Below, one piece after another: positions 40,402 to 48,124 of a DNA stretch of 64,000 bases. Source of the stretch: Glaesserella sp041814905. GTDB taxonomy: Bacteria; Pseudomonadota; Gammaproteobacteria; Enterobacterales; Pasteurellaceae. Below the pieces are notes generated by a model. The model had not been told where the DNA came from. It saw only the letters and a program-made list of their open reading frames with translations, and made no database searches. Numbering within the stretch: position 1 is the first letter of the stretch; every line of letters begins with the position of its first letter. The DNA is taken from contig NZ_JBGXYA010000002.1 in NCBI RefSeq assembly GCF_041814905.1, positions 1-64,000 of the forward strand, given 5' to 3'. A program made the position numbers and the translations under genes.

Positions 40402-40986
40402 GTGTCGCAAATTAAGTTAATTGTAGGGCTTGCCAATCCCGGAGCAAAATATGAAGAAACCCGCCACAATGCGGGGGAATGGTTGATTAACGAGATTGCC
40501 CGTCGGTTCAATGTGAGCTTGAAAGAAGAATCAAAATACTTCGGCAAAGTGGCGAAAATCAATACAGCGCAAGGCGAAGTGCGTTTATTAGTGCCAACGA
40601 CCTTTATGAATTTAAGCGGTAAGGCAGTCGGAGCATTGGCGAATTTTTACCGAATTAAACCGGAAGAAATTTTAGTTGCCCACGATGAACTGGATTTACC
40701 GCCCGGCGTAGCCAAAATCAAGCAGGGTGGCGGTCACGGCGGACATAATGGTTTGAAAGATATTGTGGCAGCCCTCGGCAATAGTAATAATTTTTTCCGT
40801 GTGCGTATCGGTATCGGTCATCCGGGGCATAAGGATTTGGTCGCTGCTTACGTGCTTGGTAAACCGTCACCGACGGATAAATCGTTAATCGAGGCAGCTG
40901 TTGACGAAGCAAGTCGTTGTGTTGAGATATTATTTAAAGACGGCATTGTGAAAGCGACCAATCGCTTAAATACGTTTAAGGCGTAA
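40402..40986 (+). CDS. pth: Peptidyl-tRNA hydrolase
   Basis: Releases tRNA from prematurely dropped peptidyl-tRNA. 194 aa, full length. VGLANPGAKYEETRHNAGEWL holds the catalytic His20-type residue (TRHNAG); other hallmarks are TFMNLSGKAV, AHDELDLPPG and GGGHGGHNGLKDI. The start shown is GTG at 40402 (ribosome site AAGGCAGAATATT). ychF follows 129 bp downstream, the usual pth-ychF neighbourhood. Confidence 0.95.
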   Translation: MSQIKLIVGLANPGAKYEETRHNAGEWLINEIARRFNVSLKEESKYFGKVAKINTAQGEVRLLVPTTFMNLSGKAVGALANFYRIKPEEILVAHDELDLPPGVAKIKQGGGHGGHNGLKDIVAALGNSNNFFRVRIGIGHPGHKDLVAAYVLGKPSPTDKSLIEAAVDEASRCVEILFKDGIVKATNRLNTFKA

Positions 40987-41115
40987 TCAGTTATTTTGCC
41001 CTCGTTTGCGGGGGTGGGAACAAGCAGTCGGTTTTTGCTGATTTTTTGCAAATTCGCTTATTCTTCCTACAAGCAGGGTGGAAGTCAAAGTTTAAAAAAT
41101 AACAGGAAACAAAAA

Positions 41116-42207
41116 ATGGGATTTAAATGTGGTATCGTCGGTTTACCGAATGTCGGTAAATCAACATTATTTAATGCGTTAACCAAAGCGGGTATCGAAG
41201 CGGCAAACTATCCGTTCTGTACAATCGAGCCGAATACCGGAGTGGTACCGATGCCGGACTCTCGTTTGGATGCCTTGGCAGAAATTGTGAAACCGGAGCG
41301 CGTATTACCAACCACCATGGAATTTGTGGATATTGCAGGCTTAGTTGCCGGTGCAAGTAAAGGTGAAGGTTTAGGTAACAAATTTTTGGCGAATATTCGT
41401 GAAACGGATGCGATCGGTCATGTTGTACGTTGTTTTGAAAATGATGATATTGTTCATGTTGCGGGTAAAATTGAGCCGTTAAATGACATTGATACGATTA
41501 ATACAGAATTGGCGTTGGCGGATTTAGACAGTTGCGAGCGAGCGATTCAACGTTTACAAAAACGTGCCAAAGGCGGAGACAAAGACGCAAAATTTGAATT
41601 ATCGGTGATGGAAAAAATTTTACCGGTATTGGAAAATGCCGGCATGATTCGTTCGATTAATTTGGATAAAGAAGAGTTACACGCAATTAAAAGCTATAAT
41701 TTCTTAACCTTAAAACCAACAATGTATATAGCGAACGTTAACGAAGACGGCTTTGAAAATAACCCGTATTTGGAGCAAGTACGTGCATTTGCGGAAAAAG
41801 AGGGTTCGGTGGTTGTGCCGGTGTGTGCGGCAATTGAGGCGGAAATCGCTGAGCTTGAAGATGATGAGAAAAGCGAATTTTTACAAGATTTAGGTATCGA
41901 AGAGCCGGGTTTAAACCGTGTGATTCGTGCCGGTTATGCGTTATTAAACCTGCAAACCTATTTCACCGCCGGTGTGAAAGAAGTTCGTGCTTGGACCGTT
42001 GCTGTCGGGGCAACCGCGCCAAAAGCGGCAGCGGTTATCCATACCGATTTTGAAAAAGGGTTTATCCGTGCAGAAGTGATTGCGTATGAAGATTTCATTC
42101 AGTTCAAAGGTGAAAATGGCGCAAAAGAAGCAGGTAAATGGCGTTTGGAAGGGAAAGATTACGTCGTACAAGACGGTGATGTGATGCACTTCCGTTTTAA
42201 TGTTTAA
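41116..42207 (+). CDS. ychF: Ribosome-binding ATPase YchF (EngD)
   Basis: OBG-family P-loop protein that prefers ATP, binds ribosomes and is involved in stress responses. 363 aa, same length as E. coli. Walker A GLPNVGKST (residues 8-16), FVDIAGLVAGASKGEGLGN, the altered specificity motif NVNEDGFE in place of NKxD, and C-terminal TGS domain ending VVQDGDVMHFRFNV. The start at 41116 follows AACAGGAAACAAAAA; the 40 open codons upstream cross a degenerate USS (ACAAGCAGT, 41020) and are not coding. Confidence 0.95.
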   Translation: MGFKCGIVGLPNVGKSTLFNALTKAGIEAANYPFCTIEPNTGVVPMPDSRLDALAEIVKPERVLPTTMEFVDIAGLVAGASKGEGLGNKFLANIRETDAIGHVVRCFENDDIVHVAGKIEPLNDIDTINTELALADLDSCERAIQRLQKRAKGGDKDAKFELSVMEKILPVLENAGMIRSINLDKEELHAIKSYNFLTLKPTMYIANVNEDGFENNPYLEQVRAFAEKEGSVVVPVCAAIEAEIAELEDDEKSEFLQDLGIEEPGLNRVIRAGYALLNLQTYFTAGVKEVRAWTVAVGATAPKAAAVIHTDFEKGFIRAEVIAYEDFIQFKGENGAKEAGKWRLEGKDYVVQDGDVMHFRFNV

Positions 42208-42215
42208 ATTCATCG

Positions 42216-42272
42216 AAAAATTGGCACATCAACAATCGGACTTTCCCGGTTTGTTAATGTGCCGATTTTTTT
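42216..42272. terminator. Bidirectional terminator between ychF and yfcH-like gene
   Basis: AAAAATTGGCACAT and ATGTGCCGATTTTT pair around a loop of about 27 bases that itself has AACA/TGTT complementarity; T-run follows and overlaps the stop of the convergent gene. Confidence 0.75.
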
Positions 42273-43155
42273 ATAGATTTTTGCGGAAAAATGCTGCTAA
42301 ATCAGTATCTTCAAACTCAAATCCAGCTGCTAACAACCGTTTCGGCACTAGCGGTTGATTGTCCAAGAGCAGTTGAGAACGTTCGCCCAATATCCATTTC
42401 AATATAAAAGCAGGCACTGCAAAAATAGCAGGGCGTTTTAAGGTTTGAGCAAGCGTGCGATTAAAATCGGCGTTGGTGGTAAGTTGTGGCGCGACAAAAT
42501 TATAAGCGCCGTGACAGTCGGCGTTTTCTAATAAGAACAGGATGGCACGTACTTCATCGGTGAGAGAAATCCATGCCCAATGTTGTTTGCCTGAACCTAA
42601 TTTCCCGGCAAGCCCTAAACGATAAAGCGGTAGCATTCGTTTTAACGCACCTCCGTTTTTATCTAAGACAATAGCTGTTCTGACTAAACAAACACGGGTT
42701 TTGTCGCTTTTAGCTTGTAAGGCGGTCTGTTCCCAGTGTTGGCATATTTGTGCGGCAAAGGAAGAACCGCAAGCGGTCTGTTCGTCGTAATTTTTTGCAA
42801 ATGGCAGATCACCGTAATAACCGGTTGCAGAGCCTGAAATCAGTGTATGCGGAGGATGCTCACTTTTGGCAATTAATTCAACGAGTTGTTGCGTGATTTC
42901 AAGCCGACTTGCGATGAGCTTCTGTTTTTGCCGCTCGTTCCATGCTTTATCGAAAATCGGTTCGCCGGCAAGGTTGATTACGGCATCGAACGCGTTTAGA
43001 TTGTCGAAATTTGCAAAATTTTGGCAATAACTGACCGCTTGTGTATCGGCCAATTTTTGGCGGGTTAATAGTGTGAGGTGATGGCCGGAATCCACTAACG
43101 CCTTTACCAACACTTTACCGATAAAGCCTGTGCCGCCGGTGATTAAAATTTTCAT
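42271..43155 (-). CDS. NAD(P)-binding epimerase-like protein (YfcH, TIGR01777 family)
   Basis: 294 aa extended short-chain dehydrogenase fold. N-terminal ITGGTGFIGKVLVKAL (residues 4-19) binds the cofactor; INLAGEPIFDKAWNERQKQ and SGSATGYYGD are family signatures; C-terminal DUF1731 portion includes FALPAFILKW-like FAVPAFILKWILGERSQLLL. Function unknown across the family. It carries two USS-type elements: 43034 (perfect; encodes QAVSYCQNFAN) and 42769 (near match; encodes FAKNYDEQTAC). Its start overlaps the argR stop by one base. Confidence 0.87.
   Translation of the reverse strand: MKILITGGTGFIGKVLVKALVDSGHHLTLLTRQKLADTQAVSYCQNFANFDNLNAFDAVINLAGEPIFDKAWNERQKQKLIASRLEITQQLVELIAKSEHPPHTLISGSATGYYGDLPFAKNYDEQTACGSSFAAQICQHWEQTALQAKSDKTRVCLVRTAIVLDKNGGALKRMLPLYRLGLAGKLGSGKQHWAWISLTDEVRAILFLLENADCHGAYNFVAPQLTTNADFNRTLAQTLKRPAIFAVPAFILKWILGERSQLLLDNQPLVPKRLLAAGFEFEDTDLAAFFRKNL
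43034..43042 (-). repeat. DNA uptake signal sequence inside the yfcH-like gene
   Basis: Perfect core with TTTTGCAAAT after 15 bases; encodes QAVSYCQNFAN. A near match GCAAGCGGT lies at 42769 on the other strand with the same spacing. Confidence 0.9.
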
Positions 43156-43616
43156 TAGAGTGTACTCTCGAAGAGCTCCGTAATATTTTCAATCAATAGT
43201 TTGATTGATGTGCCTTGGGTCGGGGTGACGAAAATCGTATCGTCGCCGGCGATGGTGCCTAGAATCCCTTCCGCTTTGCCGATGGAATCGAGCAAACGTG
43301 CGATAAGTTGTGCGGCTCCCGGGCTTGTACGAATGACGATCAAAAAGTCGTTGTGATCAATATCAATTACTAAGTTTTTAAGCGGGCTGGACGTAGTCGG
43401 CACACCTAACTCCGAAGGGAGTTGATAAACCATTTCCATTTTTGTGTTGCGGGTGCGTACTGCACCGAATTTGGATAACATACGCGATACTTTTGATTGG
43501 TTCACGTTTTCAAAGCCAAGTTCTTGTAATGCGGTAACCATTTCACTTTGAGAGCTGAATTTTGCTTCGCGTAATAATGATTTAAACGCTTCAGCCAGTG
43601 AATCAAATTTTTCCAC
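43155..43616 (-). CDS. argR: Arginine repressor ArgR
   Basis: Arginine-responsive hexameric repressor of arginine biosynthesis and uptake. 153 aa (E. coli 156). The N-terminal winged helix (about 1-75) includes SQSEMVTALQELGFENVNQSKVSRML-like recognition helix residues; the C-terminal oligomerisation and arginine-binding domain shows GTIAGDDTIFV, the arginine-contacting motif. Divergent from mdh, the same argR-mdh arrangement as in E. coli. A pair of ARG-box-like sites precedes it, consistent with autoregulation; artPIQM, a probable target, is at 57.7 kb. Confidence 0.95.
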   Translation of the reverse strand: MEKFDSLAEAFKSLLREAKFSSQSEMVTALQELGFENVNQSKVSRMLSKFGAVRTRNTKMEMVYQLPSELGVPTTSSPLKNLVIDIDHNDFLIVIRTSPGAAQLIARLLDSIGKAEGILGTIAGDDTIFVTPTQGTSIKLLIENITELFESTL

Positions 43617-43639
43617 ATCGTATCCTTTTTATTCATTTT

Positions 43640-43678
43640 ATTTTTTAAATATGCAGAATTTTTGCTTATTTATGCAAA
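43640..43678. promoter_or_regulatory. Two candidate ARG boxes in the argR-mdh gap
   Basis: Two 18-bp sites (43640-43657 and 43661-43678) are 3 bp apart, the spacing ArgR hexamers use. Against the core TGAAT-N4-ATTCA they match about 6 and 7 of 10 bases; both right halves read ATGCA. Weaker than the artP pair but located 24 bp from argR. Confidence 0.5.
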
Positions 43679-43819
43679 TAAATCAATCCTCAGCGAAATT
43701 TTTTCTTGAAAATTTGCACTATCTCTCAAAATTACACTTTGCCGTTTGAATCTTTGCTTCATTTTACATACACTTTTAACTATCTCATTATCGATAACTC
43801 AATCCAAGGAGAATTTTTT

Positions 43820-44764
43820 ATGAAAGTAGCAGTATTAGGTGCGGCAGGCGGTATCGGTCAGGCATTGGCACTATTATTAAAATTGCAGCTTCCGGCGGGT
43901 ACACAGCTTGCATTGTATGATATTGCACCAGTGACTCCGGGCGTTGCAGTTGATGTCAGTCACATTCCGACACCGGTTAAAGCGGTTGGCTTCAGCGGTG
44001 AAGATCCGACACCTGCACTTGAAGGCGCGAATTTAGTATTAATTTCTGCCGGTGTAGCTCGTAAACCGGGGATGGATCGTTCGGATTTGTTTAATATTAA
44101 TGCGGGTATTGTACGCAACTTAATTGAAAAAGTTGCGGTAGTTTGTCCGAATGCTTGTATCGGTATTATTACTAACCCGGTAAATACGACGGTTGCAATC
44201 GCCGCAGAAGTTTTGAAAAAAGCCGGTGTATATGATAAGCGTAAATTATTCGGCGTTACTTCATTGGACGTGCTACGTTCCGAAACCTTTATTGCGGAAT
44301 TAAAAGGCAAAGATGTTCATCATGTGAATATCCCGGTAATCGGTGGTCACTCTGGCGTAACTATTCTTCCATTGCTTTCTCAAGCGCATGAAGAAGATAA
44401 AATCGACTTCACCCAAGAGGAAGTTGAAGCGTTAACCAAACGCATCCAAAACGCGGGTACTGAAGTCGTTGAAGCAAAAGCTGGCGGCGGTTCGGCAACT
44501 TTATCTATGGCACAAGCGGCAGCACGTTTTGCAAGTTCTGTATTAAAAGGCTTAACCGGTGAGAAAGTTAAAGAATATGCTTATGTTGAAGGTAACGGCG
44601 AATATGCCCGTTTCTTTGCCCAACCTGTCCGTTTAGGTTTAAACGGTGTAGAAGAGTTGTTGCCAATCGGCACCTTGAGTGCTTATGAGGAGGCGGCGAT
44701 TCAAGCAATGATTCCGACCTTAAAAGCAGATATCGAATTAGGCGAAAAATTTGTTAACGGATAA
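43820..44764 (+). CDS. mdh: Malate dehydrogenase
   Basis: NAD-dependent interconversion of malate and oxaloacetate. 314 aa (E. coli 312). It starts MKVAVLGAAGGIGQALALL (NAD-binding glycine loop); substrate arginine in GVARKPGMDRSDL; ITNPVNTTV; catalytic histidine in VIGGHSGVTI; and LSMAQAAARFASS. The start at 43820 follows AAGGAGAATTTTTT; 38 open codons upstream belong to the argR-mdh control region. Confidence 0.96.
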   Translation: MKVAVLGAAGGIGQALALLLKLQLPAGTQLALYDIAPVTPGVAVDVSHIPTPVKAVGFSGEDPTPALEGANLVLISAGVARKPGMDRSDLFNINAGIVRNLIEKVAVVCPNACIGIITNPVNTTVAIAAEVLKKAGVYDKRKLFGVTSLDVLRSETFIAELKGKDVHHVNIPVIGGHSGVTILPLLSQAHEEDKIDFTQEEVEALTKRIQNAGTEVVEAKAGGGSATLSMAQAAARFASSVLKGLTGEKVKEYAYVEGNGEYARFFAQPVRLGLNGVEELLPIGTLSAYEEAAIQAMIPTLKADIELGEKFVNG

Positions 44765-44798
44765 TGCTTGAATTCTAAGATAAACAGCGTCATTATGT

Positions 44799-44833
44799 GG
44801 GTTGAGAACAACGTTTGTTTTCAACCCTTTTTT
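44799..44833 (+). terminator. Terminator of mdh
   Basis: GGGTTGAGAAC (44799-44809) pairs with GTTTTCAACCC (44817-44827), with one mismatch, followed by TTTTTT. Confidence 0.88.
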
Positions 44834-44866
44834 ATAATGAAATTGTGAGAACCTAGGGAGTTGGTT

Positions 44867-45121
44867 ATGAAAAAATATAATTTTCTTACGATTCTTGTGA
44901 TTGCAACAGGTTTGGTTGCATGTAGTGCCGGGCAAAAAGTTGATGTGGTGAATACGCCGACTGACGATTCCTCCACGATTCAACTCACCTCTTCAAAAGA
45001 TTTGCCGCCGGAAGTTACGGCTGTTTGTCGAGACGGTAGTTATTCCGTTGCTAAGGACGATACGGCTTGTTTAGGTCACGGTGGTGCAATTAAAGTCATT
45101 AAGCGCTATCACGCTAATTAA
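44867..45121 (+). CDS. Small lipoprotein with DUF3761-like domain
   Basis: 84 aa. Signal peptide with lipobox LVAC (cysteine near residue 19), so probably a lipoprotein; the next residue is serine, which favours outer-membrane sorting. The mature part ends VTAVCRDGSYSVAKDDTACLGHGGAIKVI, which resembles the DUF3761 pattern (CxDGxYS...AC..HGG) of small secreted proteins with two cysteines that could pair. Function unknown. ATG 44867 is 6 bases after AGGGAG; the in-frame TTG at 44861 is unlikely. Confidence 0.72.
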   Translation: MKKYNFLTILVIATGLVACSAGQKVDVVNTPTDDSSTIQLTSSKDLPPEVTAVCRDGSYSVAKDDTACLGHGGAIKVIKRYHAN

Positions 45122-45134
45122 ACTATTTAAGTAG

Positions 45135-45168
45135 AAAGCGGCAATGTCTTTTAAGATATTGCCGCTTT
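45135..45168 (+). terminator. Strong hairpin just upstream of cnoX
   Basis: AAAGCGGCAAT (45135-45145) and ATTGCCGCTTT (45158-45168) pair perfectly, and the stem can extend through TCTT/AAGA. It ends 9 bases before the cnoX start, beside its GGGAAAT ribosome site, so it either terminates the lipoprotein gene or shapes cnoX translation. Confidence 0.7.
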
Positions 45169-45177
45169 AAGGGAAAT

Positions 45178-46026
45178 ATGGAATATATCATTAACGTAAA
45201 CGAAACGAATTTTAGTGAAGTCATCAATGCCACAGCCGAAGTGCCTGTGGTTTTTCATTTTATTTCTCCTCGAGAGCCGGCATCCCTTGAAATGGAGTCG
45301 TTGTTTCGCCGTTTGGCGGATGAATATCCGAAGCAGTTTTTGCTCGCGATAGTGAATTGTGATGAGCATCCTATGGTTGCGGCTCAATTCCGTGTACAAG
45401 CGGTGCCAACCAGCTATTTTTTTGCAAACGGGCAACCGGTTGATGCGATTCAAGGTGCGGTCAGTGAGCAGGAATTGCGTGTCCGTTTGAGTAATATTTT
45501 GCCGAAAGAAGAGGAGCTTCAGTTTCATCAAGCCCTCGAGTATTTAGAGGCGGAACAGTATGATTTGGCATTGCCGCTATTGAAATCAGCGTGGGAATTA
45601 ACCGACAAAAAGAACAGTGATTTTGCTTTGCTTTATGCGGAAACTTATATCGCAATGAAAGAGCTTGAACAAGCGAAAGCCGTTTTAGCTCAGATTCCGA
45701 TTCAAGATCGCGATAGTCGTTGGCAAGGATTGCAAGATCAAATCAGTTTACTTGAGCAAGCGGCGGATTCACCGGAAATTCAACAATTACAAGCAGATTA
45801 TGCTAAAACGAAACGCCCTGATATTGCAGTAAAATTAGCGAATCAGTTACATCAGGTTAAACGTAATGAAGAAGCGTTAGCCCTGTTGTTTGAATGGTTG
45901 AAACAGGATTTAGCCGCCGGTAACGGTGAAGTAAAAACACAATTTTTAGCTATTTTGTCGGCGATGGGAAATGCGGACCCGCTAGTCCCCCGCTTTCGCA
46001 GACAGCTCTATTCCCTATTATATTAA
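45178..46026 (+). CDS. cnoX: Thioredoxin-fold chaperedoxin CnoX (YbbN)
   Basis: Holdase that hands substrates to GroEL, protecting them from oxidation. 282 aa (E. coli 284). N-terminal thioredoxin-like domain (about 1-108) in which the usual CxxC position reads SPREPAS, so it has no redox pair; cis-proline loop AVPTSYFF is kept. The C-terminal part (about 115-282) is TPR-like helices (EYLEAEQYDLALPLLKSAWE). Located before trxB. An uptake core (45396) encodes QAVPTSYFFAN. In E. coli the active site is SxxC; here even that cysteine seems lost. Confidence 0.88.
   Translation: MEYIINVNETNFSEVINATAEVPVVFHFISPREPASLEMESLFRRLADEYPKQFLLAIVNCDEHPMVAAQFRVQAVPTSYFFANGQPVDAIQGAVSEQELRVRLSNILPKEEELQFHQALEYLEAEQYDLALPLLKSAWELTDKKNSDFALLYAETYIAMKELEQAKAVLAQIPIQDRDSRWQGLQDQISLLEQAADSPEIQQLQADYAKTKRPDIAVKLANQLHQVKRNEEALALLFEWLKQDLAAGNGEVKTQFLAILSAMGNADPLVPRFRRQLYSLLY
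45396..45404 (+). repeat. DNA uptake signal sequence inside cnoX
   Basis: Perfect core, TTTTGCAAAC after 15 bases; encodes QAVPTSYFFAN, overlapping the conserved cis-proline loop. Confidence 0.88.
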
Positions 46027-46033
46027 TTAATTT

Positions 46034-46042
46034 ACAAGCGGT
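46034..46042 (+). repeat. DNA uptake signal sequence, cnoX-trxB gap
   Basis: Perfect core with CTTTGCAAAT after 15 bases; begins 8 bases after the cnoX stop. Confidence 0.9.
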
Positions 46043-46091
46043 CGTTTTTGACTAAAACTTTGCAAATTTAAACGACGGCTTTCGGAGAAGA

Positions 46092-47045
46092 ATGATGACT
46101 ACAAAACACGCAAAACTTTTAATTTTAGGCTCAGGTCCTGCCGGTTATACCGCAGCGGTGTATGCGGCACGTGCAAATTTGAATCCCGTATTAGTGACCG
46201 GAATTCAACAAGGTGGACAATTAACCACCACGACTGAGGTTGAAAACTGGCCGGGTGAATTTGAAGATATTACCGGTCCGGAATTAATGAATAAAATGCA
46301 AAAACACGCGGAAAAGTTTAATACGGAAATTATTTTTGACCATATTAACAGCGTTGATTTATCTCAACGCCCGTTTACGTTAAAGGGTGATTTTAATACT
46401 TTTACTTGCGATGCATTAATTATCGCAACCGGAGCATCGGCTAAATACTTAGGTTTGCCTTCGGAAGAACATTACAAAGGACGTGGCGTTTCCGCCTGTG
46501 CAACCTGTGACGGTTTCTTTTATCGCAATAAGCCGGTGGCTGTGATTGGCGGCGGTAATACCGCAGTGGAAGAAGCGCTGTATTTGTCTAATGTGGCATC
46601 ACAAGTGCATTTAATTCATCGTCGTGACACTTTTCGTAGTGAAAAAATCTTAATTGCACGTTTAATGAAAAAAGTAGAAGAAGGAAAAATCATTCTGCAT
46701 ACCGATAGTGTATTAGACGAAGTGCTGGGCGATAATTCCGGGGTAACTGGTGTGAGAATTAAATGCACCAAAAGCGGTGATACCGAGTCGTTAACTTTAG
46801 ACGGTGTGTTTGTTGCAATCGGACATAGCCCGAATACGGATATATTTAAAGATCAGCTTGAACTGAAAAACGGTTATATCGTGGTAAAATCCGGTTTAGA
46901 CGGTAACGCCACGGCAACCAGCGTAGAAGGTGTTTTTGCAGCGGGTGATGTTATGGATCATAATTATCGTCAGGCGATTACTTCTGCGGGAAGTGGCTGT
47001 ATGGCTGCATTAGATGCGGAGAGATTTCTAGACGCTCAGATTTAA
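46092..47045 (+). CDS. trxB: Thioredoxin reductase
   Basis: FAD enzyme passing electrons from NADPH to thioredoxin. 317 aa. FAD loop GSGPAGYTAAVYAAR (residues 13-27), redox site CATCDG near residues 137-142, NADPH loop GGGNTAVEEALYL, and late FAD motif FAAGDVMDHNYRQAITSAGSG. Start may be ATG 46092 or the next ATG at 46095; GGAGAAGA precedes both. Works with TrxA encoded at 17.9 kb. Confidence 0.96.
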   Translation: MMTTKHAKLLILGSGPAGYTAAVYAARANLNPVLVTGIQQGGQLTTTTEVENWPGEFEDITGPELMNKMQKHAEKFNTEIIFDHINSVDLSQRPFTLKGDFNTFTCDALIIATGASAKYLGLPSEEHYKGRGVSACATCDGFFYRNKPVAVIGGGNTAVEEALYLSNVASQVHLIHRRDTFRSEKILIARLMKKVEEGKIILHTDSVLDEVLGDNSGVTGVRIKCTKSGDTESLTLDGVFVAIGHSPNTDIFKDQLELKNGYIVVKSGLDGNATATSVEGVFAAGDVMDHNYRQAITSAGSGCMAALDAERFLDAQI

Positions 47046-47053
47046 CCGACAAA

Positions 47054-47085
47054 AAAGCCATTAGTGTTTTGCTAATGGCTTTATC
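47054..47085. terminator. Bidirectional terminator between trxB and the cold-shock gene
   Basis: AAAGCCATTAG (47054-47064) and CTAATGGCTTT (47072-47082) form a perfect 11-bp stem with A-run before and T-rich sequence after. Confidence 0.88.
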
Positions 47086-47102
47086 TTTATATTTATAAAA
47101 GC

Positions 47103-47315
47103 TTAAAGTACTTTTACGTTAACTGCAGAAGGACCACGATCCGATGCTTGAACTTCAAATTCTACTTTATCGCCGTCTTTAAGATTACGATAAGAATTTT
47201 CACTGATGATGGCAGAAAAATGAACGAAAACGTCATTGCCACCTTGTTCCGGCGTGATAAAACCGAAACCTTTAACGGAGTTAAACCATTTAACTGTGCC
47301 TGTTAATTTTGACAT
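47103..47315 (-). CDS. Cold-shock-domain protein (CspA family)
   Basis: 70 aa, one OB-fold cold-shock domain binding single-stranded RNA and DNA. TGTVKWFNSVKGFGFITPE holds RNP1 (KGFGFI), and DVFVHFSAI is RNP2. AIISEN and the NLKDGDKVEFEV strand complete the fold. Which Csp paralogue it represents, and whether it is cold-induced, cannot be told. Its leader shares the 234-bp gap with proQ and contains no long conserved hairpin that I can see. Confidence 0.93.
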   Translation of the reverse strand: MSKLTGTVKWFNSVKGFGFITPEQGGNDVFVHFSAIISENSYRNLKDGDKVEFEVQASDRGPSAVNVKVL

Positions 47316-47549
47316 ACATAGTCCTTCAATAAATTAATAAAATAAGTGGCGATAAATTAATCATCGCCAAACGGGATTAGAGCATTTATCCTGAATGAAG
47401 GCAAATTAAATTTAATAAATTTTTACACAAACTGAAATTTTCTTGGGGTCTAAATGAAACTTCAGCTTTAACTCTATAGACTAGGTTGGGTAAATAAAAT
47501 ATAGTAAGCACTATTTTTTCTCCCCATGAAATTATTACTGGAAAATATT

Positions 47550-48080
47550 ATGTCTGAACAACAAGAAATACAACAAAATCAAAAAACAGCATTGACGACA
47601 AAAGAAGTCATTCACTATCTGGTTGAGCAGTTTCCGCTTTGTTTTATTGCGGAAGGAGAAGCTAAACCATTGAAAGTAGGGCTGTTTCAAGATTTGGCAA
47701 CCGCATTGGCAAACGATGATAAAGTCAGTAAAACGTTATTACGCCAAGCCCTGCGAACTTATACTATGAGTTGGCGTTATTTGCATGCATGTAAAGAAGG
47801 GGCGGTACGTGTCGGGTTGAATGGTGAGGATGCGGGTGTGGTGGACGCCATGCAGGCAGAACATGCGGCACATTCATTAGCGGAAGCGAAAGCTGCTTAT
47901 TCAGAACGTAAAGCACAGGAATTAAAAGAGAAGAAAGAACAACGCAAAGCATTTTTCAAACAAAAAACGCGAGAACAAAATGCGAAAAAGCGTGCGGAAT
48001 CTAAAAAAACAGAACAAGCTCCGAAAGCTTCATTAGAGAGTTTGGCTGCATTAGAAAGTAAATTCGGAAAAGGTAAGAAA
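47550..48080 (+). CDS. proQ: RNA chaperone ProQ
   Basis: FinO-family RNA-binding protein that stabilises sRNAs and mRNA 3' ends. About 177 aa. N-terminal FinO domain (about 15-125) with YLVEQFPLCFIAEGEAKPLKVG and LRQALRTYTMSWRYLHACKEG, then a lysine/glutamate-rich linker. E. coli ProQ (232 aa) continues into a Tudor-like C-terminal domain that is missing here; the protein stops soon after the linker. Start at ATG 47550 (MSEQQEIQQN); an ATG 24 bases upstream has no ribosome site. The stop codon ends at 48083. prc follows, as in E. coli. Confidence 0.9.
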
Positions 48081-48124
48081 TAATTCTCCGTTTATTTTCA
48101 CCATTATTTAATGATAGGAATGAC

